DNA from: Micromonospora pallida
Lineage (GTDB): Bacteria > Actinomycetota > Actinomycetes > Mycobacteriales > Micromonosporaceae
NCBI RefSeq assembly: GCF_900090325.1
Contig: NZ_FMHW01000002.1
Coordinates: 1,798,001-1,862,000, forward strand
Length of the DNA stretch: 64,000 nucleotides
Direction: 5' to 3'
In this document: in pieces, positions 44,458 to 53,608 of the stretch
Layout: each line of letters starts with the position of its first letter
How positions within the stretch are numbered: the first letter of the stretch is position 1
Notes under the pieces: model-generated
The model's database searches: none
Seen by the model: only the letters and a program-made list of their open reading frames with translations
What the model was told of the DNA's origin: nothing
Position numbers and translations under genes: made by a program

Positions 44458-44569
44458 CTGTCCGCCCCGACCGGCGGGCCTTCCGGGGTCGGCGAGGCCC
44501 GGCGGCGGACCAGGGGCGCCAAGGCGACGCCGTGCCGGTTGGGACGCCGGTCACACCCCGGAAATTAGT

Positions 44570-44584
44570 TTGCAGTCTCTGCAA
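44570..44584. promoter_or_regulatory. TetR operator candidate
   Basis: TTGCAG-TCT-CTGCAA is a perfect 6-3-6 palindrome, 23 bp before the tetR start, in a small AT-rich pocket. The surrounding TTTGCA/TGCAAG extends the symmetry partly. It probably mediates autoregulation and control of the MFS gene. Confidence 0.7.
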
Positions 44585-44606
44585 GTTTGCTCGTACCGTC
44601 TTCGCC

Positions 44607-45215
44607 GTGACCACCACGGAGGGGCGCCGCGACCGCCGGAAGCGGCAGACCCGGGCGACGTTGAGCACGACCGCGCTGCGCATGGTCGCCGAGCACGGGC
44701 TCGACCACGTCACGGTGGACGAGATCAGTGAGGCCGCCGGCGTATCGCCGCGGACCTTCTTCAACTACTTCGGCTGCAAGGACGAGGCGGTCGTCGGAAA
44801 CGCGGTGGTCGACGAGGCGCGCCTCGATGCACGGCTGGCCGCCGTCCCCGCCGACGTGCCGGCGGTGGCCGCCCTCCGGACCGCCTTCGCCGAACTGGTC
44901 GACGATATCCAGGCCGACCGAGACCTGTGGTCCCTGCGTATGCAGGTGGTCGAACGGAACCCGGCGCTGCTGTCCCGGCTGGTCACCATCGGGGTGCGGA
45001 ACGAGCGGACGATCACCGCGGCGGTCGCCGCCCGCCTGGGCCTCCCCGGCGACCACGACTACCCGGCGCTGGTCGCCGCCGTCACCGGCGCCGCGCTGCG
45101 GAGCTGTCTGGGCCAGTGGGCCCGCAGCGGCGGCACGCGCCCCCTCACCGACCTCGTCGACGAGGCGTTTGCCGCCCTCGCCGCCGGCCTCCCAGAACCA
45201 GCGCACCATCCGTGA
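44607..45215 (+). CDS. TetR-family regulator
   Basis: A 202-residue repressor. The helix-turn-helix covers about 10-55 (ALRMVAEHGLDHVTVDEISEAAGVSPRTFFNYFGCKDEAV). The C-terminal part resembles TetR_C domains of MFS-linked regulators. GTG 44607 is the start just after the palindrome. It lies 64 bp upstream of an MFS exporter on the same strand, and probably controls it in response to a drug. Confidence 0.92.
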   Translation: MTTTEGRRDRRKRQTRATLSTTALRMVAEHGLDHVTVDEISEAAGVSPRTFFNYFGCKDEAVVGNAVVDEARLDARLAAVPADVPAVAALRTAFAELVDDIQADRDLWSLRMQVVERNPALLSRLVTIGVRNERTITAAVAARLGLPGDHDYPALVAAVTGAALRSCLGQWARSGGTRPLTDLVDEAFAALAAGLPEPAHHP

Positions 45216-45279
45216 CCCACCGCCGTCCCCGGCGTTGTCCGACCTGGGGACTCTCCCGTAATCAGAGTGAGGAAACTCC

Positions 45280-46869
45280 ATGACCGCTCCCGCGCCGCCA
45301 GCCGGTGTCGCCGACGCCGTCGCCGGGCGCATGTCCCGTCGTGAGGTGCTCCAAGCCCTCTCCGGTCTGATGGTCGGCCTCTTCGTGTCGATCCTCGCCT
45401 CCACGGTCGTGGCCAACGCGCTGCCCCGGATCATCGCGGATCTGCACGGCAGCCAGACCGTCTACACCTGGATCGTCACCACCGAGCTGCTCGCCATGAC
45501 GGCTACCGTGCCGCTCTGGGGCAAGATGGCCGACCTGTACAGCCGCAAGCTGTTGATCCAGCTCTCGTTGGGGCTGTTCGTGGTGGGCTCGCTGCTCGCC
45601 GGACTCACCCCGAACGTGGAGCTCCTGATCGTCAGCCGGATCGTGCAGGGCGTCGGCGCCGGCGGCATGACGGCGCTGGCCACCATCGTGATGGCCGCGA
45701 TGATCCCGCCCCGGGAGATGGGTCGCTACGCCGGTATCTTCGGCGCGGTCTTCGGGGTCGGCACGATCGCCGGCCCGCTGATCGGCGGTGTGCTGGTGGA
45801 CACCTCCTGGCTGGGCTGGCGCTGGTGCTTCCTGATCGGCGTGCCGTTCTCGATCCTGTCGATCGTCCTGCTCCAGCGGACCCTGCACCTGCCGGTCGTC
45901 CGCCGCGAGGTCCGCATCGACTGGGCCGGCGCCTTCCTGATCACCACCGGCGTCTCCACCCTGCTGGTCTGGTCCTCGCTGGCCGGGCACAAGTTCGACT
46001 GGGCGTCCGGCTGGAGCGCCCTGATGGTGCTCGGCGGGGTCGCGCTGCTCGCGGCGGCGGTGTGGGTGGAGTCCCGCGCCGCCGAGCCGATCATCCCGCT
46101 GGACCTGTTCCGGAACCGGACCGTCGCGCTCACCACCGTCGCCAGCGTGCTGGTCGGGGTGGCGATGTTCGGCGGCACGGTCTTCCTGTCGCAGTACTTC
46201 CAGATCTCGCTGGGTAAGTCCCCGACGGTCGCCGGCCTGATGAGCCTGCCGATGATCTTCGGCCTGCTGGTGTCGTCGACGGTCGCCGGGCAGCTCATCA
46301 CCAAGTACGGCCGGTGGAAGGCGTACCTGGTGGCTGGTGGCCTCACGATGACCGTCGGCATGCTTTTGCTCGGCACCATCAACGCCGAGACCAACATGCT
46401 GCTGCTGTCGGTCTACATGGCGGTGCTGGGCATCGGCGTCGGCATGCTCATGCAGAACCTGGTGCTGGCCGCGCAGAACGACGTGCCCGCGCACGAGCTC
46501 GGCGCCGCCACCTCCATGCTGACCTTCTTCCGGAGCATGGGCGGGGCGATCGGGGTGAGCGCCCTCGGCGCTGTCCTGGCCAACCGGATCACCTCGCTGA
46601 TGACCGAGAAGCTCGGCCCGCTCGCCGCCGGCGGTGCCAGCGGCGGGACCCACGAGGTGCCGGACATGTCCCTGCTGCCCGGCCCGGTCCGCGAGATCGT
46701 GCAGGACGTGTACGGGACCGCCACCGCCGAGCTGTTCCTGATCGGTGCGCCGATCGCGCTGCTCGCGCTGGTCGCCGTGCTGTTCATCAAGGAGAAGCCG
46801 CTGCACACGCTCAGCGGTGACGAGCGGCTCGTCCAGGAGGAAGCGGCGGGGCTCACGCTCAAGCACTGA
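45280..46869 (+). CDS. MFS multidrug exporter, DHA2 (EmrB/QacA) family
   Basis: A 529-residue, 14-segment drug:H+ antiporter. Family marks are LDS-type region replaced by LASTVVANALPRIIADL, WIVTTELLAMTATVPLWGKMADLYSRK and IVSRIVQGVGAGGMTALA. AGTGAGGAAAC precedes the ATG. Likely exports a toxic or self-made compound under TetR control. Ends in the terminator at 46879-46920. Confidence 0.93.
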   Translation: MTAPAPPAGVADAVAGRMSRREVLQALSGLMVGLFVSILASTVVANALPRIIADLHGSQTVYTWIVTTELLAMTATVPLWGKMADLYSRKLLIQLSLGLFVVGSLLAGLTPNVELLIVSRIVQGVGAGGMTALATIVMAAMIPPREMGRYAGIFGAVFGVGTIAGPLIGGVLVDTSWLGWRWCFLIGVPFSILSIVLLQRTLHLPVVRREVRIDWAGAFLITTGVSTLLVWSSLAGHKFDWASGWSALMVLGGVALLAAAVWVESRAAEPIIPLDLFRNRTVALTTVASVLVGVAMFGGTVFLSQYFQISLGKSPTVAGLMSLPMIFGLLVSSTVAGQLITKYGRWKAYLVAGGLTMTVGMLLLGTINAETNMLLLSVYMAVLGIGVGMLMQNLVLAAQNDVPAHELGAATSMLTFFRSMGGAIGVSALGAVLANRITSLMTEKLGPLAAGGASGGTHEVPDMSLLPGPVREIVQDVYGTATAELFLIGAPIALLALVAVLFIKEKPLHTLSGDERLVQEEAAGLTLKH

Positions 46870-46878
46870 CCGGACACC

Positions 46879-46920
46879 CGGTCCGGAGCGCGGTCAGCGG
46901 GTTGGCCGCGCTCCGGACCG
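46879..46920. terminator. Bidirectional terminator, 15-bp stem
   Basis: CGGTCCGGAGCGCGG (46879-46893) pairs perfectly with CCGCGCTCCGGACCG (46906-46920). The 12-base loop contains the stop codon of the DUF2786 gene (46894-46896), so the right arm encodes its last residues. Confidence 0.8.
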
Positions 46921-48120
46921 CCGGCCGTCGCGCAGTCGCCGGGGCGGGGCGCCCGCGTCCAGCACCGCCCGGTCCGCGGCGGCGGTGCCGGACGACCAAC
47001 CCTCCGCGTCCCGGATGGTCATCCGCCCCTGGGTGACGCCGGGAAAGAGCGTCTCCACCCGCTGCCGGACCGCCTCGGAACGGCTGGCCAGCACCGGCAA
47101 CAGCCGGTCGCCGCCCTCGGCCGAGGCCGCCTCCCGGCTGGTCCGGTCGGTGGCCTCCCGCAGCCGTTCGCCGATCCGCAGCGCGTACGCGTGCAGGAAC
47201 GCGTCGTCGTACTCACGGGTGCGCCGGCTGCTCGTACGGCGTCGTTCACCCCGGCCGCGCAGCATCGCCGCAGTCGCCTGCACCAGCAGCGAGGTGTAGA
47301 GAAGCTCCACCGCCTCGAGGTCGGCCGGATAGCCCAGCACCGTGCTGAACCCGAGGTCGTCGGACCACACCGCCTCGCACCGGTTCGCCGCTGCCACCTC
47401 CTGTACCAGCAGCGCCTTCGCCCCCGCATACGGCGCATCCGTGCCGAGCCGGACGCCGGCCGGCCGGTCGACTGGCCCGGCGTCGAGCAGCACCCGGTCG
47501 ATGCTGTGCCGGGCCATCAGCTCCTGCGCCTTGGCGGTCAGCGCCTCCGCCTCGGCGGGATAGCCGGTCGACTCCGCCTTGGCCAGCAGGGCACGGACCC
47601 GGTCCAGCATCCGCGACCCACTGGGGCCCGGCGGGGCCGTACCGGGGTTCGCGCCGGGCGGGGGCCGCAGCACCGCGACCGGTGGCAGCCCGTCGAGCAC
47701 CGCCAGCACCTCGACCGCCTCGCGCAGCGCGGTCACCCGGTCCAGTCGTTCCCGGGCCATCCAGTCGGCCAGGTGCCGGGCGTCGTCGGCCCACCACACC
47801 CGGGCGTCCAGGGCGGCGAGCTGCTCGTCCCACCAGGTTGGCGCGGTGGCGTGGCCGCGCCGGTCGGCGGCGAGCACGTCGGCCAGCAGCCGCGCCGGCC
47901 GGACACCCGCGCGCCGGGTGACGATCCGGGCCACGTCGACCGGCTGCCAGCCCCGGGGCCAGAGCCGCCCCACCGCCCGGACCGCCCGCCCGAACAGGGC
48001 CGCCTCGACGGCCGCCGGCTCGCCGACCACCAGCCGGTCGAGCTGCCGCTCGGCGAGCCGTACGTCGCTGCCGCGCGCGGCCACGAGCGCCTCGCTGATC
48101 AGCGCGTCGACGTCCGACAC
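46894..48120 (-). CDS. DUF2786 domain protein
   Basis: A 408-residue protein. The DUF2786 domain, about residues 185-225, reads RVRALLAKAESTGYPAEAEALTAKAQELMARHSID, which is the full family signature. The N-terminal 150 residues are helical with several Trp (ARVWWADDARHLADWM). The function is unknown; the family occurs in phage and chromosomal genes. GTG 48120 has AAGGAG seven bases upstream, better than the longer start. Third gene after XRE and a Cys-rich small gene. Confidence 0.82.
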   Translation of the reverse strand: MSDVDALISEALVAARGSDVRLAERQLDRLVVGEPAAVEAALFGRAVRAVGRLWPRGWQPVDVARIVTRRAGVRPARLLADVLAADRRGHATAPTWWDEQLAALDARVWWADDARHLADWMARERLDRVTALREAVEVLAVLDGLPPVAVLRPPPGANPGTAPPGPSGSRMLDRVRALLAKAESTGYPAEAEALTAKAQELMARHSIDRVLLDAGPVDRPAGVRLGTDAPYAGAKALLVQEVAAANRCEAVWSDDLGFSTVLGYPADLEAVELLYTSLLVQATAAMLRGRGERRRTSSRRTREYDDAFLHAYALRIGERLREATDRTSREAASAEGGDRLLPVLASRSEAVRQRVETLFPGVTQGRMTIRDAEGWSSGTAAADRAVLDAGAPPRRLRDGRRSGARPTR

Positions 48121-48193
48121 CGCAGGCTCCTTCTGGCCGGTCACGGGCCATGTCTCGATCGGGTGCGGCCGAGTCCGGCCGTCCCCGGACACG

Positions 48194-48403
48194 CTACTGT
48201 CGTCCACCGGCCGCACCTCCGGGCGGGTCCGACGACCCCGGGGCGGCGAGGTAGTCGCGGGCGGCGGTCGCCGCCGGGCAGTCCGGGACCCGGCACACCG
48301 GGCAGCGGCCGTCGGGGTCCGGTCGGTGGTCGCGGAGGATCCAACGGGCGGCGAGGGTGAGCCGGTTGCGGATCTGGGCGGGGGAGAGGGATGGGCCGGT
48401 CAC
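48194..48403 (-). CDS. Small Cys-rich (CPVC..C) protein
   Basis: A 69-residue protein with CPVCRVPDC near residue 40, a possible zinc knuckle with one more ligand unknown. GTG start overlaps the XRE gene stop (GTGA). Coupling to an XRE regulator suggests a regulatory partner. No family recognised. Confidence 0.6.
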   Translation of the reverse strand: MTGPSLSPAQIRNRLTLAARWILRDHRPDPDGRCPVCRVPDCPAATAARDYLAAPGSSDPPGGAAGGRQ

Positions 48404-49608
48404 CGGGTCAGGCCGATCGCTGTTGCCAGGCGGGCGACGCCGGGCGCGTCCGGGCCGTCCCGGTAGACCTCGCCGAGCACCGTACGGGCCGTCGGCCGGC
48501 ACCGGACCTCGGCCGGCGCGGCGCGGTCCGCGTCGACCAATAGGCGTCCGGCCCCGCGCAGGTCGCCGACCTCGAGGTACGCGCGGGCGGTGTCGACCAG
48601 GTACGCGGCCCGGTGCTCGGCGGGTAGCCGCCGCCACGCGTCCCGTCTCGTGACCGCCGCGTGCCGACGTAGGGCGTCTCCCACGTCCCCGACCTCGGCC
48701 GCCACCACCACCCGGACCAGCTCGACCACGGTGGGTCCGAAGCTGGTCTGGTGGTGCTCCGGTCCGTCGCCGACCAGATCGGCGAGGTCGGCAGCCTGGT
48801 CGACGAGTTCGGTGACGCTGGGGGCGTCGCCGCAGCCGGCGGCGGCGAGGGCGCCTTGGAGCAGCAGCGTTCCGCACACCGCGAGTTCGCCGGGCGATGC
48901 CTTCTGCGGCGCGGGTGCGATCCGGTGGGCGGCGGTGACGGTCGCGGTCATCGCCAGCCGTTCCCGGCCGAGCGCGCGGAGCGCCTGCCCGAGCGACACC
49001 GCGGCCGTCGCCGCCCGCAGCGGGTCGTCGGCCGCCGCGGCCACCGCCCGATCGGCGGCCAGCCAGGCGAGGTCCGCGTCGCCGAGCTTCACCAGGACCG
49101 ACGAGCTGATCCGGTACGCCTGCACCAGCAACTCCGCACCCTCGTCCGGGTGTCGGGTGTGGCAGCGTCCGGCGGTGTCGAGCAGGTCGGGCAGCATCCG
49201 CACCAACTGCGGGTAGCGGGCGTGCTGGTACGCCAGCCAGGCGTGCCCCACCCCGTGCGCCACCTCGTCCGGCGACGGCACCGGCCGACCGTCCACGTCC
49301 GATCGGAACACGTCGTGGCGGACCAGCGCCGCCCGGACCCCGTCCACCCCGTCCACCCCGTCCGCCACCCCGGCCATGGCCGCTGATGGTGGGGCGTCCC
49401 GGCGCAGCAACACCACCAGATCGATGCGGAGCACGTCGGCGATCTCCTCGATCACCGAGAACCGGTCCAACGCGCGGACACCCCGTTCGACCTTGTCCAC
49501 CCAGCTCTTCGACTTGCCGAGCCGGTCGGCGAAGACCTGCTGCGACATCCGCCGCCGCACCCGCCACTGCGCGACCCGACGCCCGATCGGCAGCTCAGCC
49601 CTGCTCAC
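48400..49608 (-). CDS. XRE-family regulator with TPR-like C-terminal domain
   Basis: A 402-residue protein. An N-terminal Cro/C1 helix-turn-helix (about 10-65: RVRRRMSQQVFADRLGKSKSWVDKVERGVRALD) is followed by a long helical region of TPR-like repeats. This is the common actinomycete layout of signalling XRE regulators. GTG 49608 chosen by homology. A 73-residue gene overlaps its start. Confidence 0.85.
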   Translation of the reverse strand: MSRAELPIGRRVAQWRVRRRMSQQVFADRLGKSKSWVDKVERGVRALDRFSVIEEIADVLRIDLVVLLRRDAPPSAAMAGVADGVDGVDGVRAALVRHDVFRSDVDGRPVPSPDEVAHGVGHAWLAYQHARYPQLVRMLPDLLDTAGRCHTRHPDEGAELLVQAYRISSSVLVKLGDADLAWLAADRAVAAAADDPLRAATAAVSLGQALRALGRERLAMTATVTAAHRIAPAPQKASPGELAVCGTLLLQGALAAAGCGDAPSVTELVDQAADLADLVGDGPEHHQTSFGPTVVELVRVVVAAEVGDVGDALRRHAAVTRRDAWRRLPAEHRAAYLVDTARAYLEVGDLRGAGRLLVDADRAAPAEVRCRPTARTVLGEVYRDGPDAPGVARLATAIGLTR

Positions 49609-49816
49609 GACGCCACCGCCGGTCGGGGACCGCCCGCGTGGTCTCCTCGACCGGTATCCGCTCCGCCTCGGCCTGAGCCAGCAGGCGTCGCCGCGCCGCC
49701 TCCCGCTCGGCCTCTTCGACCTGCTCACCCCTACTTCGTCTTGCGACGCCGTCCTGACCGCTCACTCCCACCTCCGCTGGTAGGGGCGCGGCGACCTGCT
49801 CGCAGAAGATCGTCAC
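49595..49816 (-). CDS. Small charged protein preceding XRE gene
   Basis: A 73-residue frame (MTIFCEQVAAPLP...) with a Glu/Arg-rich helical middle (GEQVEEAEREAARRRLLAQ). It overlaps the XRE start by 14 bases, suggesting coupling. The start is GTG. No family known; the amino-acid pattern is protein-like but support is modest. Confidence 0.5.
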   Translation of the reverse strand: MTIFCEQVAAPLPAEVGVSGQDGVARRSRGEQVEEAEREAARRRLLAQAEAERIPVEETTRAVPDRRWRREQG

Positions 49817-49874
49817 CGACGCGCCCGGCCGATAGAAGGCAACCGCCTCCCTCTGGGCCGAACGCTAGGGGCTC

Positions 49875-49896
49875 TAGGTGATGAAGTGATTACCTA
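49875..49896. promoter_or_regulatory. Possible XRE operator TAGGT-N12-ACCTA
   Basis: Arms at 49875-49879 and 49892-49896 in an AT-rich pocket between the small gene and the second XRE gene. It may be the binding site of one of the two flanking XRE proteins. Confidence 0.4.
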
Positions 49897-49899
49897 TGG

Positions 49900-51090
49900 T
49901 TATGTGGCCAGGTTGATGCCCATCCGGCCGGCCAGCAACCGCAGATCGTCAGGGATCGCGCGGCGCTTTGCCCGGTGCGCTATCGCCAGGACCGCGTCGT
50001 GGGCCAGGGGATTCAGCGCGAACGGTGCGGGCGCGGCTCGCTCCGCCTGCACGAACGCGGCCAACGCCTCGGCGTCCCGTCGGCCGCCGTCAGCCAGTGC
50101 GCGGCCGAGGTCGAGCCAGTACGACTGCTGGCGGATCGACGCGGCGAGCACTTGTGGTCGTACGGCCCGGGACAACTCGATGACCCGGCCGGACTCACCC
50201 AGTTCCGCCGCGATCGACATCTCCCACAGTTGCACGTTCGTCGGCCCGAACCCGCACCCGTTGAAGCCCGCTCCGTCCGGTGGATCGCCGAGGCTTGCCG
50301 CCGCGCGGGCCGCCTCGGTCAGGTGGTCACGGCCGACGTCCGGGCGACCGCCCACGGTCGAGGTCAAAGCGGCGGACAGGTGGAGTTGGCCGAGCATCTG
50401 CCGGACCCGCTCGTCTCCGGCCCCGGCGTGAAGCTCTGTCAGCGACCGGTCGGCGGCGCGGGCGGCGAGCGACGCGGACTCGATCGGCAGGCTCTGCACG
50501 TACGCGAACCGGGACGCGCCCAGCCAGGCCGGCTCCTCGACGTCCTCTGCGGCCGTCACGGCGACCCGGGCGGCGTTCAGCGCCAGGTGCCGGTACCCGA
50601 GATGCCGAAGGCACGTCGACGCCTGGTAGGCCACCCGGGCGAGGACGGTGCCGCCAGCAGCGGCCGATTCGAGTAGCAGGCCGGGAAGCATGCGGGCCAT
50701 CGCCGGGTAGTTGGAGAGCGCGCGAAGCTGGTCGGTGCGAGTGATGTCGGCATCGAGTGCACGACTGGAACGGGTCGACGGCCTACGCTCGCCGTCCTCG
50801 ATCTCGATGAGGGCAGACCAGATCGCCGGCACGCACTCGGCGGCACTGTCCCGAGCCGGGTCGCCGGGCTCCGCGCCCTGTCCGAGCAGATCGGCCACGG
50901 TAACTTGCAGCGCGGCGGCGATGGCGACGAGTGTGGAGCGTCGGTCAATGGTCTTTCGGCCGGACTCGACCTGTGAGACATAGGACTGGCTGACCCCGGC
51001 GAGTCCGGCAAGGACAGCTTGGGTCATGCCGCTACGGCGCAACCGCCAGTACCGAATCCGCGACCCGATGGTGTCGGCCTTCTTCGGCAT
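49900..51090 (-). CDS. XRE-family regulator with TPR-like C-terminal domain
   Basis: A 396-residue protein: helix-turn-helix about 8-65 (SGMTQAVLAGLAGVSQSYVSQVESGRKTIDRRSTL) and a helical repeat domain after it. Same architecture as the regulator at 48400-49608 but clearly different sequence. ATG 51090 has GGGAGG upstream. The 283-bp gap to 51373 holds nothing else I can name. Confidence 0.87.
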   Translation of the reverse strand: MPKKADTIGSRIRYWRLRRSGMTQAVLAGLAGVSQSYVSQVESGRKTIDRRSTLVAIAAALQVTVADLLGQGAEPGDPARDSAAECVPAIWSALIEIEDGERRPSTRSSRALDADITRTDQLRALSNYPAMARMLPGLLLESAAAGGTVLARVAYQASTCLRHLGYRHLALNAARVAVTAAEDVEEPAWLGASRFAYVQSLPIESASLAARAADRSLTELHAGAGDERVRQMLGQLHLSAALTSTVGGRPDVGRDHLTEAARAAASLGDPPDGAGFNGCGFGPTNVQLWEMSIAAELGESGRVIELSRAVRPQVLAASIRQQSYWLDLGRALADGGRRDAEALAAFVQAERAAPAPFALNPLAHDAVLAIAHRAKRRAIPDDLRLLAGRMGINLAT

Positions 51091-51373
51091 GACTCGCGGC
51101 CTCCCAGCTAGCGGACCGGGCCGACTGTCAACCCGGCTGACCGCCACGTCGGACAGTACACCGACAGCTACCCGATGGACTCTGGTTGTCACCAGCCGAT
51201 GTTTCTGTGATGGCGCTGGCCCGACCAGTGCCCTCTCAAGGGTCGCTCACGCTGGTGTAGCCAGCCGAGAGCGGCTGGCGCTCGGATCACGGAGAACAGT
51301 GTGCCGCCGGGTTGCCGGAGACCTTCCGCCCGCTGTCGGGGAAACTGTCGTACCCGGCATTTAGGCTGGCGCC

Positions 51374-51904
51374 GTGAGCATGAACGGCAACTGGCTGCGC
51401 GTTTCCCCGGACGAACTGGAGCGGGCCAGGACCGATCTCGGCTGGGCCTACGAACTCGCCATGACGGAACGGGACGACAGCTCAGAACGCTGGACCGCCA
51501 CCGACAAGGCATGGAACGGACTCGATTTCCTGCTCGACCGGCTTGGCTTCGAGATTCCGCTGGTCCTGGGAGCGGAGGAATTCGTGGAGCTGCCAGACGT
51601 CGAGCCCGACAGCGAGGAGATGTTCGATTTCCTGGAAAGCCTCGAAGACGACTGGGGCTACGGGCCGCCTTCCTATCTGACACCGGGCCAGGTAGCGGCA
51701 GCGGCCTCGCGACTGGCAGCGCTCACTGAAGACGACCTCATCCGCGGCGTCGACCCACAGGAGTTGAACCGGGCCGAGATCTACCCTGGAACCTGGGAAA
51801 GACCCGGCGAGATGGCGTGGGTGGCCCACTATCTGCCAGACGTCCGAAGCTTCTTCGCTGCGGCCGCCAAGGACGGCGACGCGGTGATCTGCTGGCTTGA
51901 CTGA
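51374..51904 (+). CDS. DUF1877 (YfbM-like) family protein
   Basis: A 176-residue protein with the DUF1877 pattern: a start rich in Leu/Asp, DKAWNGLDFLLDRLGF, LTPGQVAAAASRLAAL and a C-terminal VRSFFAAAAKDGDAVICWLD. Function unknown. GTG start. First gene of an accessory stretch with lower GC than the rest of the window. Confidence 0.8.
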   Translation: MSMNGNWLRVSPDELERARTDLGWAYELAMTERDDSSERWTATDKAWNGLDFLLDRLGFEIPLVLGAEEFVELPDVEPDSEEMFDFLESLEDDWGYGPPSYLTPGQVAAAASRLAALTEDDLIRGVDPQELNRAEIYPGTWERPGEMAWVAHYLPDVRSFFAAAAKDGDAVICWLD

Positions 51905-52047
51905 GCGGCAGCGCGGCCCGCCGGAGCATCCCGAGTGGTAGTGACGGAGCTCCTCGTCTCGCGCACACCGCTCCCGGCAGATCCGGACGTCTGCGCGTCC
52001 CCTTTGGCTGGAGCGAGCTTGTCCTATCCCTGTGCTCTAATCCCGTC

Positions 52048-52533
52048 ATGCATGTCGTCGTCACAGGCGCACTCGTGGAAAACGGCGCAGTCCTGCTAGT
52101 GCACCGCAGACCGACCCGCCGGGCATACCCAGATCTCTGGGATCTGCCCGGGGGGCATGTCGAGGCGGGTGAGTCGGAACTGCAAGCCCTCGCGCGTGAG
52201 ATGCGCGAGGAACTTGGTGTGCACATTGTGGCGGAGTCCTCTTCACGGTTGGGCGACTGGCATGCCGGCAGTGGTGAGGACGCCGTTCACGTGGGCGTCT
52301 GGCAAATTGGAGACTGGGTTGGCTCCCCGACCAACCGTGCACCTGACGAGCATGACGACATCGCATGGGTCGGGATCAGCGAGCTGAGCGGCCTTCCCCT
52401 CGTGCATGACGACATGGCGGCATTGGTTCGTTCTCTGCGTGAGCCTGACCGGCTGCCTCGTCGCGACGAAGCGCGGACAGCCGCATCGCCGAGCGGTCCG
52501 GAGGTTCATCGCTGCTCCCCGCTGCGCTCGTAG
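52048..52533 (+). CDS. NUDIX hydrolase
   Basis: A 161-residue NUDIX protein. The Nudix box GGHVEAGESELQALAREMREELG is complete (G-x5-E-x7-REUxEExG). Substrate probably a nucleoside diphosphate derivative. The 25-residue C-terminal tail is not conserved. Confidence 0.92.
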   Translation: MHVVVTGALVENGAVLLVHRRPTRRAYPDLWDLPGGHVEAGESELQALAREMREELGVHIVAESSSRLGDWHAGSGEDAVHVGVWQIGDWVGSPTNRAPDEHDDIAWVGISELSGLPLVHDDMAALVRSLREPDRLPRRDEARTAASPSGPEVHRCSPLRS

Positions 52534-52568
52534 GCATGAGCGCATCAACGGGGCAAATCAGCTTGTGA

Positions 52569-52907
52569 TTGGCCATGAGTCTTGACGGCTACATCGCCGA
52601 CGACCAGGGCGGCTACGACTGGATAGTTCCCGGGGCGAGCCCGACACTCGATACGGACCATCAACTGCCGTTTGATGAGTTCCTTGACGATGTCGACATC
52701 GTCGTAATGGGTCGCCGCTGTTACGACCAAGGACAGCACCAGGATTACGTGGATCTCGGCTAGAAGGTCATCGTTGCGACCTCAACGCGATCGGTTCTCG
52801 AGAAAAAGGAGGAAAGAGTCGACTTTGTTGGTGATGAAGTGGTGGAGGTGGTCAGGGCCGCGCGAGACCAGGGCCATGGCTTCGGGCTGCGACGGCCGCT
52901 GGCCTGA
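52569..52907 (+). pseudogene. Broken RibD-C/dihydrofolate-reductase-like gene
   Basis: The frame begins MSLDGYIADDQGGYDW (ATG 52575), typical of the DHFR-like reductase family, and continues through VVMGRRCYDQ to a TAG after YVDLG. The same frame resumes at once with KVIVATSTRSVLEKKEERVDFVGDEV and ends at TGA 52907. A full protein would be about 180 residues with a GGGxL segment near the end; both the internal stop and the truncated 3' end mark decay. Confidence 0.75.
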
Positions 52908-52966
52908 GGCAAACGGTTGCTCGGACGAGTTGGACGGCACCTGCGGGCTACGCGAAGACCGCGTCC

Positions 52967-53545
52967 TCAGGCGAACTCGCGTGCGGTGGATTCCAGCCTC
53001 TCGCGGTAGGCGGCCCACCACGCCTCGTCTCCTCCGACCATGTTGTCGCCGGGCCGCCGCCAGCCGACCTGGCCGTCGACCAGTTCGCGCACGATGTCGG
53101 CGTGCCCGGCGTGCCGGTTCAGCTCGGCGAGCACATGCACGAGGATGAGGTGCAGCGTCACCGGCGTGTGTTGCCACCACCGCACCGAGCCGGGCGCGTC
53201 GATCGGGAGCGTCTCGATCGTGGCGTCCGCGTGTGCCCAGACTCGGTGCCACAGGCCGATGATGTCGTCGCGGGACTCGTCAGCTGCGGCCCACATGTCC
53301 GTGTTCGGCTCGGCGTCTTCGTCCAGGCCTGCGAGGGGTTCGGGAAAGGGGCGGTCGAACACCTCGCCGAAATACCCGGCGGTCACCGAGGCCACGTGCT
53401 TGACCAGCCCGAGCAGGTTCGTCCCGGTCGGCACGAGCGGGCGCCGTACGTCGTACTCCGACAGTCCGTCGAGCTTCCCGAGCAGCGCCTCGCGCGCCTC
53501 CCGCAGGTACCGATGGAGATTCGCCTTGGCGTCGAGGTCTGTCAT
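52967..53545 (-). CDS. DinB family protein (DUF664)
   Basis: A 192-residue four-helix DinB-like protein: LHRYLREAREALLGKLDGLSEYDVRRPL, LLGLVKHVASVTAGYFGEVF with the metal-ligand His, and LVHVLAELNRHAGHADIVREL with the other His residues. These fit a metal-binding thiol S-transferase role (mycothiol-type), exact substrate unknown. ATG 53545. Confidence 0.87.
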   Translation of the reverse strand: MTDLDAKANLHRYLREAREALLGKLDGLSEYDVRRPLVPTGTNLLGLVKHVASVTAGYFGEVFDRPFPEPLAGLDEDAEPNTDMWAAADESRDDIIGLWHRVWAHADATIETLPIDAPGSVRWWQHTPVTLHLILVHVLAELNRHAGHADIVRELVDGQVGWRRPGDNMVGGDEAWWAAYRERLESTAREFA

Positions 53546-53608
53546 GCCGCCCAGGATCTCACCGCGTGTGCAGTCGACCGTCAGTAACCCCACTCCTCGA
53601 ACGCGTTC

